Notes: a model not told the origin generated them from the letters alone. DNA of 64,000 nucleotides from Congeria kusceri (GCA_027627225.1 CM051029.1:18547656-18611655); one strand, 5' to 3'. Shown: positions 33,241 through 47,416, numbered from the stretch's first letter. Numbers and translations: made by a program.

Positions 33241-33804
33241 ACTTTCTGTGGAATGCAAATATTTGATATACGATAATGATTTTCGAGATATATGCATGTG
33301 TGCAAATAAGCTTATCGGATCTGCATTTCATCGGTGTATGAACTGTCGAGAAAATTACGCCTAATTTGCATAAAATCCAGGTGGTTCATCGTGGTATGAA
33401 TGACAGGTCACGTCGGCGGATTATACTCACAGAATGCAGCGTTTACGTGAAAATGCAAAAAGTTGTAATTATATAAAATAAAATCAAGTTTAATCAAATT
33501 ACATAAAATTAAGTCAACGTCACTTGTTAATTAATTCCGAAACATATCACGACTTAGTTATAAAAGGTTAACAGCAGTTAAAATTAACACGTATGCATGT
33601 AAACATTCGCTATATGAATTACCGAAAGTGTGGTTTAACATGAAAAGGTTGTTTATAAAAATAAAAACGTCAATTACATGTATATTAAAAGAAACTTATT
33701 TTTATTTAAATCGTTTGTATAGTTGTTCGGGCTTGATTATTTTAAAGGCACTTTATGTAATATAGAAATACAGTTTACATTGTGTTTTGAAATAATTATT
33801 TTCA

Positions 33805-34080
33805 CATGACATGCGCAGAGTTTTCTATAGACAAAGAACAAAATTCACCGTTGTTAAACTACCAATAAACAACCCGAAAAGGTAGTTTCAAAACTGTAGA
33901 ATATAGTATGAAATTGCAGAAAATGTAGTCAGATCATGTTAGAATCGAAATCGTTCTGATGCGGTATATTAAACCACTTGGGCTCCTCGTGGTTTAATTC
34001 CTACGCATCAGAACACCAAATCGTTGTTTATTAACCGATAAACAACTCTAAAAAGGAAATTATTTCTTAGATATACTATA
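33805..34080. mobile_element. Foldback hairpin element in copy A (paralogue 42403-42665)
   Basis: Same family as 24340-24675: catgcgcagagttttctata start, catgttagaatcgaaat, then a hairpin around gttctgatgcggtatattaa. Confidence 0.6.
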
Positions 34081-34784
34081 TTTACATTCTTACGGAATCA
34101 TTTATGTTTAGTTCAGATATAGTGTGTCAGGTATCCATCCTAAAACAGCAAAAGATTACTAAAACATCTAGAGGAACGCAATACGTTTAGATTGTACGTT
34201 CTTTTTTATATTTTCACTTAACCAATTTAAAACTCTCTTCTGTAATAGTTGTATGTGTTATAAAAACAGAAACTCCTTAAAAATTATGTAAACAAGTATA
34301 CATTATAATATCATAAAAGAACTGTTTAAAAACATTGCTGCCAGGGGGGCTATGTTTCGTTTACGTGCGATATTTTAAATATTATCATCATCTCGATCAA
34401 AGATCTGTCAATAACATAATGTTTGTTAATAGATCTCTGTCTCGATGAAAGCCATGGACATACGGGTATGTAGTTACTATTGTGTACTTCAACATCTCAT
34501 ATTATTATTGACATTTTTCTCGAAACATTACTTTGGACGATGTATGCCTTTTTTAAGGATTGAAATCGCAGCATGTAGTAAAATGTACTCTCCGGTAGTG
34601 AAATTGACACGTGGTCGCCACATGGCGGAGAAGAATGTGGGTCAGATGTCATGTAGGGCGCTGGTGGTCAGTTCTTATCGGACCTGCTGTGTAGGTCTTA
34701 TCTCTGTAAGTCACCTAGTGCTGTTATAGTATGGAAGGGTATATCTGCCACTATATGCATGTTACTTAATGACAATTGCATATT

Positions 34785-35125
34785 GCTAAATGATAATTGC
34801 GTGTGGCTAATGACAATAGCACGTTGCTAAATGATAATTGCGTGTGGCTAATGACAATAGCACGTTGCTAAATGATAATTGCGTGTGGCTAATGACAATA
34901 GCACGTTGCTAAATGATAATTGCGTGTGGCTAATGACAATAGCACGTTGCTAAATGATAATTGCGTGTGGCTAATGACAATAGCACGTTGCTAAATGACA
35001 ATTGCGTGTGGCTAATGACAATAGCACGTTGCTAAATGACAATTGCGTGTGGCTAATGACAATAGCACGTTGCTAAATGACAATTGCGTGTGGCTAATGA
35101 CAATAGCACGTTGCTAAATGATAAT
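34785..35125. repeat. 41-bp minisatellite, 8 copies (copy B 43383-43723)
   Basis: Unit tgctaaatgacaattgcgtg plus tggctaatgacaatagcacgt. Same copy number in both duplicates; some units carry gataattgc instead of gacaattgc. Confidence 0.9.
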
Positions 35126-35584
35126 TGCCTATTGCATTATGATATTTGTAATGGAACGACATACATATCCGCCAGTTAATGACATTGTTATGTTATTTAC
35201 ACGCATATGCGTTCTGCTACGTGGTAACTGAATGCTTCTTAATGCCAAGTTCTTGCTTCTGGCATGTAATTGACGAGTGCTTTCAGCCTTTTTGTTTGCC
35301 TACTGCAAAATTGAAATGTTTATTCATACTATTCCTTTCTGCATTCCTATGCTCATGTACTTTGTTGTTGCTGATTGTCACAAGCGATTAACTAACTAGT
35401 GGATTTTGCTAAGCGTGTAAATGCATTATAACATTACAGGGAACCAATAAAAAATTTGACTTTCTAGCGCACATTACTATATACGGGAGACAACTCTCGG
35501 CAGCAAATTCAGATGTTCGATAGTTTCCGGAGATTATATTGTAGACTGCTTTTGCCATAATAACAATTTTGGAGTCCAAGCTTA

Positions 35585-36207
35585 CGGTGCCATAGATGTG
35601 ACATGTGCATGTTTTTATTTATGTCGTTCCCACGACATATTAAGTCGTGGAAACGAGATCTTATCTCGTAAGAACGAGATCTTATCTCGTTGGAACGACA
35701 TACTAAGTCGTTGGAACGAGATCTTATCTCGTAGGAACGAGATCTTATCTCGTTGGAACGACATAATTATGTCGTGGGAACGATATATTTTTGTCGAGGG
35801 AACGACTTAATGAGCCAATCAAATTACATATTGCTCTTGCAGAAAAAAAAAAGTCTTTATATCTTAATCCAGCATTGAAATACGATATTATGTAAGCGTC
35901 TCTTGTATTAGCCATTTTGAAACGTGCTTTTAAACAACGTGTATTCTGATTGGTTAATTATGTCGTTACCACGATTTAATTATCTCGTTCCCAAGACTTA
36001 ATATGTCTTTCCCAGGAGTTATATATGTCGTTCCCACGACTTAATATGTCGTTACCACGAGTTAATTATCTCGTTCCCACGACTTAATATGTCGTTCCCA
36101 CGAGATAAGATCTCGTTCTCACGAGATAAAGATCTCGTTACCACGACTTCATATGTCGCGGGAACGACATAAATAAAAACATGCACATGTCACATATATG
36201 CCACCGT
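35585..36207. mobile_element. Foldback element built of tcgttcccacga motifs, copy A
   Basis: Outer arms of about 50 bp (acggtg...catagatgtgacatgtgcat and the inverse ending catatatgccaccgt) and inner repeats of gagatcttatctcg and cgttcccacgactt, themselves palindromic. Copy B (44185-44724) has lost the left outer arm. Confidence 0.75.
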
Positions 36208-36511
36208 ACAAGCTACTTCTGTTGAACGTAACATGTAATCGTTAAGAATATTTTTTTTTTCAACAAAGAATTTTAATTACAGAACAAACATGAAATAATT
36301 AACAAAATACGACATTGAAACGAACAAAAGCGATTTAATGTTGTTGTGGATTTCTATTATCAAAATCATAAAATATTCATGAGTAACCCAAGCAGTAGAT
36401 ATGCATATATATGTATACACATGCATTGACAGACGGGCGGACGGACACTCGGGCGGACGTGTGGATGTGTATGTGTGTTCGTACGTGTGTGTGTGTTGAA
36501 TGTGCGTATTT

Positions 36512-38522
36512 CGTAGTTTATGAGGTCCCTCCGCGCCACTGCATTTCGTGGGGACCCGGGGTGTGTACCAGCACCCCTGCCTAATTTACTTTTAAACTCA
36601 TCACAAGTTGGGACGAATTTTGAATCATAACTTTTTATGTTGTATTTTTTTTTTAATTCTAGTGTGGTGTTGTGCTGTTTGGGGGGAGGGGGCTCAGTAC
36701 ACAGTGAAGGGTGCAGTGCAAGAGGAACTCCAGATATCCGGTATGTTGACCACCAACGATACTAACATGCGCCGAGTAGGGAATGAACCCGGGCCGCCTA
36801 AATGAAAAGCGAGTCTACCAACCACTGAGCTAGCCAGACAGTGCTTCAAGCTATTCAGAAGTTGTAGGACGGATACGTTGTATGTCTAAATGTCATCCGT
36901 ACGGACAGACGGTCGGGCAAACAGTTAATGCGCAAACCGTCAGAACTGATACCCTGAACACAGACTCGCTTTTTTTCAATTAATTCCTTAAAAACGGTTA
37001 AAGGAAATAGATACGACATGCTTTGTGACCGACAGGCACCCGGACGTACGAACGAAAGTACTGACAGACAAAGGTATTAACATCGCCACGCTTGTGCTCA
37101 CTAAGACTAGCTTTTCTCGGCCGTTAACTGATTCGCAGAGGCGGGACGAACAACGGGACCTTCTTTCGACCAAAATAGCCAGGAGCTTAACTAGTCAAAA
37201 GTAGCGATTTTACGGACACTGCTGGAATTTCTGGTTCCCGGTTACATATAAATGACATATTACAAATTGTCAAGTCGCATTTGAGTATCTTCTTGTAGCT
37301 ATGTGCTTGCTACTTTCGCCTTGCTAAACTTTCAATCGTTTAATGCCTTAACTATCATTACTAGGTTTAATCAAATTCACATAGTAATATGAACAAAGCA
37401 ATATGAACTTGTTCGCAAAAACACTTAACGATGACACAGAGAGGATGCATTTGTCATTTTCACACAAGAATATGTGATTTAATTTAATTAACCGATAGAA
37501 TCAAGCACTAGGACGCATGGGAGTTGCAGTTAATTAGTAACGAATAACACAGTGCAATAATCATTTTTCATTTAGCAAGATGTAATTGTCATTAGGAACA
37601 TGCAATTGTAATTTAGCAGCATGCAATTGTAATTTAGCAACATGTAATTGTCATTTAGAATCATGAATGTACTGGCGGATAAACCCTTCCATATAATAGA
37701 TGTCCGTAGGCCGTGACACGACCTTTAGGAGTACAGAGCATCGCTGCGGTTTAGTTGTGCGGTGATATATAAATACATGTATATACTTTGAAGTTTTCGG
37801 AAGTACTCACACAATGCAGCTTTAGGCGCGGAAGGACTGAAAACTTCGAAACTACAACAACTATGTTTTCGGTCACCTGCCAAAATCGGCTGAAATAATT
37901 GTTTTTCGCGCTACTTCGTTTTCAAACACTTCGTACAATTTAATGAAGTTGCGACTTACTAGTATATTTTCGGACAGATAATTGTTGGCCAATATTATCC
38001 GGTAAACAGTTTTTTTTTTAAATATTGATAAGAAAAACACATCCGCAACGTTCAATGTCCGTATTGCCCAAACGTCTTTATTAAGAGCATGTTCATAACT
38101 TTATTTAAGATTATATCCTTAACTTTAAAATCCATACTTTTTGAACTGTTAATTACAGGTGTCTTTGCCCCGTGTCGTGACCTTTGACGTATACTCACGC
38201 AAGTCATAGCTAACTTTCCAAATCGAAATGAACATGCATAAGGAAAAGACATGGGGACTACGGGAACTCAATATAAAGTAATTGTCACTTAGGTTCGCTC
38301 CGCACTCGGCGCAAGTGAGTTTGGTTGGTGGTCACCATACCGGACAGGTGGTGTGTCCTCCGGGTACTCCGGATCCCCCCCCGCCCACATCACAAGTCCA
38401 CTCCAAAATTTGTCCCAACTTTCGACGAGTCTAAACGTAAATTAGGCAGGCGTGCTGGGACACACCCCGGGCCCTCACATAATATAGCTTCGGCGCGGAA
38501 GGACCTCATAAACTTCGAATTA
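36512..38522. mobile_element. About 2-kb element with long inverted ends, copy A
   Basis: 36512-36790 is an inverted, diverged match of 38284-38522 (shared tttatgaggtcc, cccggggtgtgt, ctgcctaattta, gttgggacgaattttg, ccggtatgttgaccaccaac, gcgccgagt). Copy B: about 45030-47070. Confidence 0.6.
36768..36840 (-). tRNA. tRNA-like SINE head, copy A
   Basis: Minus strand TGTCTGGCTAGCTCAGTGGT with A box, and B-box-like GGTTCATTCCC. Stems are imperfect; read as a tRNA-derived retroposon fragment. Confidence 0.45.
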
Positions 38523-38872
38523 CATACATACGCTTCGGATGGCATTTTATAAATAATTGTGTTAATGTTTATTTGTGTATTGTTGTTGTTGTTTTCAAAA
38601 GAAGGCAACAAAATGTTGGTCATTTTGATAGTTGATAATGAGGTATTAGGGCAAAGTAATTACGGGTAGTGATACTCGTCCTATTTTAGGTTCTCAGTAG
38701 ATAAATAGGCCAACATTGTAAATGTTTGACTGAATTTAGGTATGATTTTAAAAGTAACACGGACGAAAACATTCAACATCCTCACGGTGGTGTCCTCTAG
38801 ATGTATTGCATGGTTGCAATATCCAATGTAAAGACTTCGGAAATGACCATTTGTCAGATTTCAAATGAGGCG

Positions 38873-39575
38873 TGTCGTGTGAAAACGGGGCTTAATGCAT
38901 GTGCGTAAAGTGTCGTCCCGGATTAGCCTGTGCAGTCCAGGACGATTCTTTCCGCTTTTATGGTCTTTTCTGTTTCAAGGAAGTTTCTTCTAAACATAAA
39001 TCCACTGTAGGCACATGCATTAAGCCCGGGTTTTCCACGACACGCCTCATATATAAATTTTCTTAAATCAGCTCAAATTAAAAATAAGTGAATACAGACA
39101 TCTGCCAAGATTCATAAAAAGAGGCACATGAGTGCCTGTAACGCTCTACTGGCTTATTAAGTAAGAAGTGTCAGAAGCCAAAAGTACCCTGATATGCTAT
39201 ATAAAGAGAAAAGGCAACGCTCTCTGGCGGTCATGATTTTTAAACAAAAAAGAGAACCACCTAAGGAACATTTCTGTGAAATTACTTCGAAATCCAAGCA
39301 ATGGTTTCTGAAATGAAAATGTTCAAAGTTTTAAATATACCCATATTAGGAAAAATGGCCCCACCCCTTGGCGGCCATGTTTTTCAACAGATCGGAATCA
39401 TTTGTGCAATTTTGGTGGAGAACCCTTCAAGCACAGGCTAATCCTGGACGACACTTTCCGTTTTTATGGTATTTTCTGTTTTAAGGAAGTCTCTTCTAAA
39501 CATAAATCCACTGGAGGCGGAAAGTGCCGTTCCGGGACGACACTTTAAGCACATGCATTAAGCCCGGTTTTTCCC
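38873..39575. mobile_element. Two Dreissena-type palindromic MITE pieces, copy A
   Basis: 38873-39052 (gaggcgtgtcgtgtgaaaac ... ccacgacacgcctc) lacks the central palindrome; 39425-39575 is a right-hand piece. Paralogues in copy B at 47417-47605 and 47980-48125. 39590-40050 holds no gene that I can recognise. Confidence 0.65.
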
Positions 39576-40466
39576 TCAAATATATAAGACTATTTGCAAA
39601 ATCTCCATTGCGATACACTGCAATTGACAATAATTATCATGATTTGGTCAACGTACTTTGAGACGAATGGTATCGTTGACGTCACATTATGTGCCATTTC
39701 TCAAGTTATATTAATTTCGTGGATTTGATGTGCCTCCACAGATTAATTTCGTGGATTTGTTGTTCCTCCATAGATCAATTAGTACGAAACCTTATCGGAC
39801 TTGCTTCACAAATTATGACCATAGTTTTGCCAAAGGTTGATACGTGTTTACCGGTAGCCGCTGTGTGTAGAGTAATGTGGCATCTTGCTTGCGGAAAAAA
39901 CAACATTGTTATAACTTAAGAAACACAATTTTATTTTATGCTAAGTGGTGAAATGTAGAAAAATATCAGTGAGATAAATCCTTATATCTCTCAGTGTGCT
40001 GGACTACTATTTTTTAATGTAAAAAATACTCCATAGCATAAAATAAAAAGAAAATGTATTTGTTTTCGGTGTGATAAACGTTATATCATCACTGGGAAGG
40101 GACACAGTTTACATATTGTCACTCGCGCAAACGCTCGTGAAAATATTAATTGTCTCCCTTTCCAGTGATGATATTATATAAATATTGACTTCCTTGAGGG
40201 TGACAGTGCGTCTCAAGCTATCCCAAGCTACAGTAAAGCAATACAACCAAAACCAAAACTGTAAATGTCTTATATACTATCGCGTTTCTGTCAGTCGTAT
40301 TTATCAAGTGACGTGCGTAAGTAAAGAAACGTTACTAAGTGCATGTTTTGTTTACTTTTGTTCAAAAACGTGTGTAAAAATTTGCGTAAACTGTTTATTT
40401 GGCATTCTTATCTTTTCTAACATAAAGGTTCTTGCGGTTCTTTCGGGTTAAATGTACAGGCTGAAC

Positions 40467-41113
40467 CCATTGTTGTGAAATATATCTAAAAGGCGGCCTT
40501 GTTCCCAGTCCTTTTAGGTTACCAGAACTTTTAGACTTCCTGTTCTGTTAGATTCCGTGTGCTGTTTCGACGTTAGTTTCCACGGTTCGTTTGCATTACA
40601 TGTGCTTTTAGGTTTCCCGTTCCTTTAGGTTCCCAGATCTTTTAGGTTTCCCGCGCCTTTAGGTTCCCAGATATTTAAGGTTTCCCGTGCCTTTAGGTTC
40701 CCATATGTGTAAAGTTTCCCGTGACTTTAGGTTCCCAGATATTTAAGGTTTCCCGTGCATTTAGGTTCCCATATGTGTTAGGTTTCCTGTGCCTTTAGGC
40801 TCCCTGATCTTTTAGATTTCCCGTGCATTTAGGTTCCCATATGTGTTAGGTTTCCTGTGCCTTTAGGTTCCCATATGTGTTAGGTTCCCCGTGCCTTTAG
40901 GTTCCCATATGTGTTAGGTTTCCCGTGCATTTAGGTTCCCATATGTGTTAGGTTTCCTGTGCCTTTAGGTTCCCATATGTGTTAGGTTTCCCGTGCATTT
41001 AGGTTCCCAGATATTTAAGGTTTCACGTGCATTTAGGTTCCCATATGTGTTAGGTTTCCTGTGCCTTTAGGCTCCCTGATCTTTTAGATTTCCCGTGCAT
41101 TTTGGTTCCCAGA
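40467..41113. repeat. About 33-bp gttccc minisatellite, copy B, about 19 units
   Basis: Same array as 31090-32515, contracted and with a different mix of catatgtgtt and gatatttaag units. Confidence 0.92.
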
Positions 41114-43326
41114 TCAAAAATTATCATGACCCTCGGTTGATTTGCTCTATTTATGAAGTTTTATTTAAAGATTGCTCTCAAAATGCTGATCCGATTGTAT
41201 TTCATCTTACAAGATTATTGGTCGGTTCCAAACCATATACTATAGTGCTTACTCTTACTGAGTAATACCTTTCAATTGAAAATGCCAGAAAACATAAGAG
41301 AAACTTTTGACGAAAGAAAATGCAGTTATTTTATCCCGAAACAATGTTTGACTTACTTTAGGCGAAATTTATTCATCATTTTCAAATTTCTGTGCAATGC
41401 AAATATTTGATATATAATGATGATTTTCGCGATATATGCATGTGTGCCAATAAACTTAACTGATATGCATGTCGTGCGATTTAAATCAAATTTTAACAGG
41501 ATACTCACTCATTGTTCTATAAACACAGGACATAATTATCGTTGTTAAACTACCCAATAAACAACGCCAAAAATTGTCCCGATTCTGAGCGCAGCATAGT
41601 AAAATGTAGTTCTCATTACAGTTGCACAAATATTTGTCAGAACATGTTAGAATCGAAATAATTTTCGCATTATCGTTGTTTATCGGCCAGTAAACAACTC
41701 TTTGTCGTTCTGATGCGTGGCTATTAAACAACTCGGGCTAACGCCCTCGTGGTTTAATTCCTACGCATCTGAACTCCAAAATCGCTGTTTATTGGTCGAT
41801 AAACAACGATATATCGAAAATTATTTCTTAATTTTCAAACTTTCTGTGGAATGCAAATATTTGATATACGATAATGATTTTCGAGATATATGCATGTGTG
41901 CAAATAAGCTTATCGGATCTGCATTTCATCGGTGTATGAACTGTCGAGAAAATTACGCCTAATTTGCATAAAATCCAGGTGGTTCATCGTGGTATGAATG
42001 ACAGGTCACGTCGGCGGATTATACTCACAGAATGCAGCGTTTACGTGAAAATGCAAAAAGTTGTAATTATATAAAATCAAATCAAGTTTAATCAAATTAC
42101 ATAAAATTAAGTCAACGTCACTTGTTAATTAATTCCGAAACATATCACGACTTAGTTATAAAAGGTTAACAGCAGTTAAAATTAACACGTATGCATGTAA
42201 ACATTCGCTATATGAATTACCGAAAGTGTGGTTTAACATGAAAAGGTTGTTTATAAAAATAAAAACGTCAATTACATGTATATTAAAAGAAACTAATTTT
42301 TCTTTAAATCGTTTGTATAGTTGTTCGGGCTTGATTATTTTAAAGGCACTTTATGTAATATAGAAATACAGTTTACATTGTGTTTTGAAATAATTATTTT
42401 CACATGACATGCGCAGAGTTTTCTATAGACAAAGAACAAAATTCACCGTTGTTAAACTACCAATAAACAACCCGAAAAGGTAGTTTCAAAACTGTAGAAT
42501 ATAGTATGAAATTGCAGAAAATGTAGTCAGATCATGTTAGAATCGAAATCGTTCTGATGCGGTATATTAAACCACTTGGGCTCCTCGTGGTTTAATTCCT
42601 ACGCATCAGAACACCAAATCGTTGTTTATTAACCGATAAACAACTCTAAAAAGGAAATTATTTCTTAGATATACTATATTTACATTCTTACGGAATCATT
42701 TATGTTTAGTTCAGATATAGTGTGTCAGGTATCCATCCTAAAACAGCAAAAGATTACTAAAACATCTAGAGGAACGCAATACGTTTAGATTGTACGTTCT
42801 TTTTTATATTTTCACTTAACCAATTTAAAACTCTCTTCTGTAATAGTTGTATGTGTTATAAAAACAGAAACTCCTTAAAAATTATGTAAACAAGTATACA
42901 TTATAATATCATAAAAGAACTGTTTAAAAACATTGCTGCCAGGGGGGCTATGTTTCGTTTACGTGCGATATTTTAAATATTATCATCATCTCGATCAAAG
43001 ATCTGTCAATAACATAATGTTTGTTAATAGATCTCTGTCTCGATGAAAGCCATGGACATACGGGTATGTAGTTACTATTGTGTACTTCAACATCTCATAT
43101 TATTATTTACATTTTTCTCGAAACATTACTTTGGACGATGTATGCCTTTTTTAAGGATTGAAATCGGAGCATGTAGTAAAATGTACACTCCGGTAGTGAA
43201 ATTGACACGTGGTCGCCACATGGCGGAGAAGAATGTGGGTCAGATGTCATGTAGGGCGCTGGTGGTCAGTTCTTATCGGACCTGCTGTGTAGGTCTTATC
43301 TCTGTAAGTCACCTAGTGCTGTTATA

Positions 43327-46214
43327 GTATGGAAGAGTATATCTGCCACTATATGCATGTTACTTAATGACAATTGCATATTGCTAAATAACAATTGCGT
43401 GTGGCTAATGACAATAGCACGTTGCTAAATGATAATTGCGTGTGGCTAATGACAATAGCACGTTGCTAAATGATAATTGCGTGTGGCTAATGACAATAGC
43501 ACGTTGCTAAATGACAATTGCGTGTGGCTAATGACAATAGCACGTTGCTAAATGATAATTGCGTGTGGCTAATGACAATAGCACGTTGCTAAATGACAAT
43601 TGCGTGTGGCTAATGACAATAGCACGTTGCTAAATGACAATTGCGTGTGGCTAATGACAATAGCACGTTGCTAAATGACAATTGCGTGTGGCTAATGACA
43701 ATAGCACGTTGCTAAATGATAATTGCCTATTGCATTATGATATTTGTAATGGAACGACATACATATCCGCCAGTTAATGACATTGTTATGTTATTTACAC
43801 GCATATGCGTTCTGCTACGTGGTAACTGAATGCTTCTTAATGCCAAGTTCTTGCTTCTGGCATGTAATTGACGAGTGCTTTCAGCCTTTTTGTTTGCCTA
43901 CTGCAAAATTGAAATGTTTATTCATACTATTCCTTTCTGCATTCCTATGCTCATTTACTTTGTTGTTGCTGATTGTCACAAGCGATTAACTAACTAGTGG
44001 ATTTTGCTAAGCGTGTAAATGCATTACAACATTACAGGGAACCAATAAAAATTTGACTTTCTAGCGCACATTTCTATATACGGGAGACAACTCTCGGCAG
44101 CAAATTCAGATGTTCGATAGTTTCCGGAGATTATATTGTAGACTGCTTTTGCCATAATACAAATTTTGGAGTCCAAGCTTACGGTGGCATAGAAACGAGA
44201 TCTTATCTCGTTGGAACGACATACTAAGTCGTTGGAACGAGATCTTATCTCGTAGGAACGAGATCTTATCTCGTTGGAACGACATAATTATGTCGTGGGA
44301 ACGATATATTTTTGTCGAGGGAACGACTTAATGAGCCAATCAAATTACATATTGCTCTTGCAGAAAAAAAATTCTTTATATCTTAATCCAGCATTGAAAT
44401 ACGATATTATGTAAGCGTCTCTTGTATTAGCCATTTTGAAACGTGCTTTTAAACAACGTGTATTCTGATTGGTTAATTATGTCGTTACCACGATTTAATT
44501 ATCTCGTTCCCAAGACTTAAAATGTCTTTCCCAGGAGTTATTTATGTCGTTCCCACGACTTAATATGTCGTTACCACGAGTTAGTTATCTCGTTCCCACG
44601 ACTTAATATGTCGTTCCCACGAGATAAGATCTCGTTCCCACGAGATAAAGATCTCGTTACCACGACTTCATATGTCGCGGGAACGACATAAATAAAAACA
44701 TGCACATGTCACATCTATGCCACCGTACAAGCTACTTCTGTTGAACGTAACATGTAATCGTTAAGAATATTTTTTTCAACAAAGAATTTTAATTACAGAA
44801 CAAACATGAAATAATTAACAAAATACGACATTGAAACGAACAAAAGCGATTTAATGTTGTTGTGGATTTCTATTATCAAAATCATAAAATATTCATGAGT
44901 AACCCAAGCAGTAGATATGCATATATATGTATACACATGCATTGACAGACGGGCGGACGGACACTCGGGCGGACGTGTGGATGTGTATGTGTGTTCGTAC
45001 GTGTGTGTGTGTTGAATGTGCGTATTTCGTAGTTTATGAGGTCCCTCCGCGCCACTGCATTTCGTGGGGACCCGGGGTGTGTACCAGCACCCCTGCCTAA
45101 TTTACTTTTAAACTCATCACAAGTTGGGACGAATTTTGAATCATAACTTTTTATGTTGTATTTTTTTTTTATTCTAGTGTGGTGTTGTGCTGTTTGGGGG
45201 GAGGGGGCTCAGTACACAGTGAAGGGTGCAGTGCAAGAGGAAACTCCAGATATCCGGTATGTTGACCACCAACGATACTAACATGCGCCGAGTAAGGAAT
45301 GAACCCGGGCCGCCTAAATGAAAAGCGAGTCTACCAACCACTGAGCTAGCCAGACAGTGCTTCAAGCTATTCAGAAGTTGTAGGACGGATACGTTGTATG
45401 TCTAAATGTCATCCGTACGGACAGACGGTCGGGCAAACAGTTAATGCGCAAACCGTCAGAACTGATACCCTGAACACAAAACTCGCTTTTTTTCAATTAA
45501 TTCCTTAAAAACGGTTAAAGGAAATAGATACGACATGCTTTGTGACCGACAGGCGCCCGGACGTACGAACGAAAGTACTGACAGACAAAGGTATTAACAT
45601 CGCCACGCTTGTGCTCACTAAGACTAGCTTTTCTCGGCCGTTAACTGATTCGCAGAGGCGGGACGAACAACGGGACCTTCTTTCGACCAAAATAGCCAGG
45701 AGCTTAACTAGTCAAAAGTAGCGATTTTACGGACACTGCTGGAATTTCTGGTTCCCGGTTACATATAAATGACATATTACAAATTGTCAAGTCGCATTTG
45801 AGTATCTTCTTGTAGCTATGTGCTTGCTACTTTCGCCTTTCTAAACTTTCAATCGTTTAATGCCTTAACTATCATTACTAGGTTTAATCAAATTCACATA
45901 GTAATATGAACAAAGCAATATGAACTTGTTCGCAAAAACACTTAACGATGACACAGAGAGGATGCATTTGTCATTTTCACGCAAGAATATGTGATTTAAT
46001 TTAATTAACCGATAGAAACAAGCGCTAGGACGCATGGGAGTTGCAGTTAATTAGTAACGAATAACACAGTGCAATAATCATTTTTCATTTAGCAAGATGT
46101 AATTGTCATTAGGAACATGCAATTGTAATTTAGCAGCATGCAATTGTAATTTAGCAACATGTAATTGTCATTTAGAATCATGAATGTACTGGCGAATAAA
46201 CCCTTCCATATAAT
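43327..46214. mobile_element. About 2.9-kb TIR element, copy B
   Basis: Duplicate of 34729-37697, with left end tatggaagagtatatctgcc and right end cgaataaacccttccata. It lacks the left arm of the internal foldback. Confidence 0.65.
45284..45356 (-). tRNA. tRNA-like SINE head, copy B
   Basis: Duplicate of 36768-36840 with a single-base change. Confidence 0.45.
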
Positions 46215-47416
46215 AGATGTCCGTAGGCCGTGACACGACCTTTAGGAGTACAGAGCATCGCTGCGGTTTAGTTGTGCGGTGATGTATAAATACATGTATA
46301 TACTTTTAATACTTGATCGTTGTGTTCGGACGCCTTGTTTTCGGAAGTACTCACACAATGCAGCTTTAGGCGCGGAAGGACTGAAAACTTCGAAACTACA
46401 ACAACTATGTTTTCGGTCACCTGCCAAAATCGGCTGAAATAATTGTTTTTCGCGCTACTTCGTTTTCAAATGCTTTGTACAATTTAATGAAGTTGCGACT
46501 TACTAGTATATTTTCGGACAGATAATTGTTGGCCAATATTATCCGGTAAACAGTTATTTTTTTAAATATTGATAAGAAAAACACATCCGCAACGTTCAAT
46601 GTCCGTATTGCCCAAACGTCTTTATTAATAGCATATTCATAACTTTATTTATATCCTTAACTTTAAAATCCATACTTTTTGAACTGTTAATTACAGATGT
46701 CTTTACCCCGTACCCCGTGTCGTGACCTTTGACGTATACTCACGCAAGTCATAGCTAACTTTCCAAATCGAAATGAACATACATAAGGAAAAGACATGGG
46801 GACTACGGGAACTCAATGTAAAGCAATTGTCACTTAGGTTCGCTCCGCACTCGGCGCAAGTGAGTTTGGTTGGTGGTCACCATACCGGACAGGTGGGGTG
46901 TCCTCCGGGTACTCCGGATCCCCCCCCCCCGCCCACATCACAAGTCCACCCCAAAATTCGTCCCAACTTTCGACGAGTCTAAACGTAAATTAGGCAGGCG
47001 TGCTGGGACACACCCCGGGCCCTCACATAATATAGCTTCGGCGCGGAAGGACCTCATAAACTTCGAATTACATACATACGCTTCGGATGGCATTTTAGAA
47101 ATAATTGTGTTAATGTTTATTTGTGTATTGTTGTTGTTGTTGTTTTCAAAAGAAGGCAACAAAATGTTGGTCATTTTGATAGTTGATAATGAGGTATTAG
47201 GGCAAAGTAATTACCGGTAGTGATACTCGTCCTATTTTAGGTTCTCAGTAGATAAATAGGCCAACATTGTAAATGTTTGACTGAATTTAGGTATGATTTT
47301 AAAAGTAACACGGACTAAAACATTCAACAATCTCACGGTGGTGTCCTCTAGATGTATTGCATGGTTGCAATATCCAATGTAAAGACTTCGGAAATGACCA
47401 TTTGTCAGATTTCAAA

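Larger units (their letters stand above)
34729..37697. mobile_element. About 3-kb TIR element, copy A
   Basis: Left end tatggaagggtatatctgcc, right end ggcggataaacccttccata, both followed inward by taaatgacaattgc-type repeats in opposite orientation (34750-35125 and 37565-37670). It encloses the foldback 35585-36207 and the left arm of the next inverted repeat. No transposase recognised. Copy B: about 43327-46214. Confidence 0.65.
30841..40214. repeat. Direct tandem segmental duplication, copy A (9.4 kb)
   Basis: Begins tatcccaagctacagtaaag and runs to cagtgcgtctc; the same order of sequence restarts at 40219. Offset is 9378 at the start, about 8600 after the gttccc array and 8553 at the end. 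Divergence is low by eye (scattered single-base changes and small indels). No gene is recognised; it is made of arrays and TIR elements listed separately. Confidence 0.93.

Noticed and set aside
33119..33364. 81-residue ORF identical in both copies (33119 and 41717)
   Set aside because: It begins in a foldback hairpin and shows no coding features; identity reflects recent duplication.
34445..34729. 94-residue ORF conserved in both duplicates (34445 and 43043)
   Set aside because: Conservation is explained by the recent whole-block duplication. No recognised domain and no splice or promoter evidence.
39689..39919. Short ORFs at 39689 and 48270
   Set aside because: Frame length differs between the copies because of small changes; no domain.
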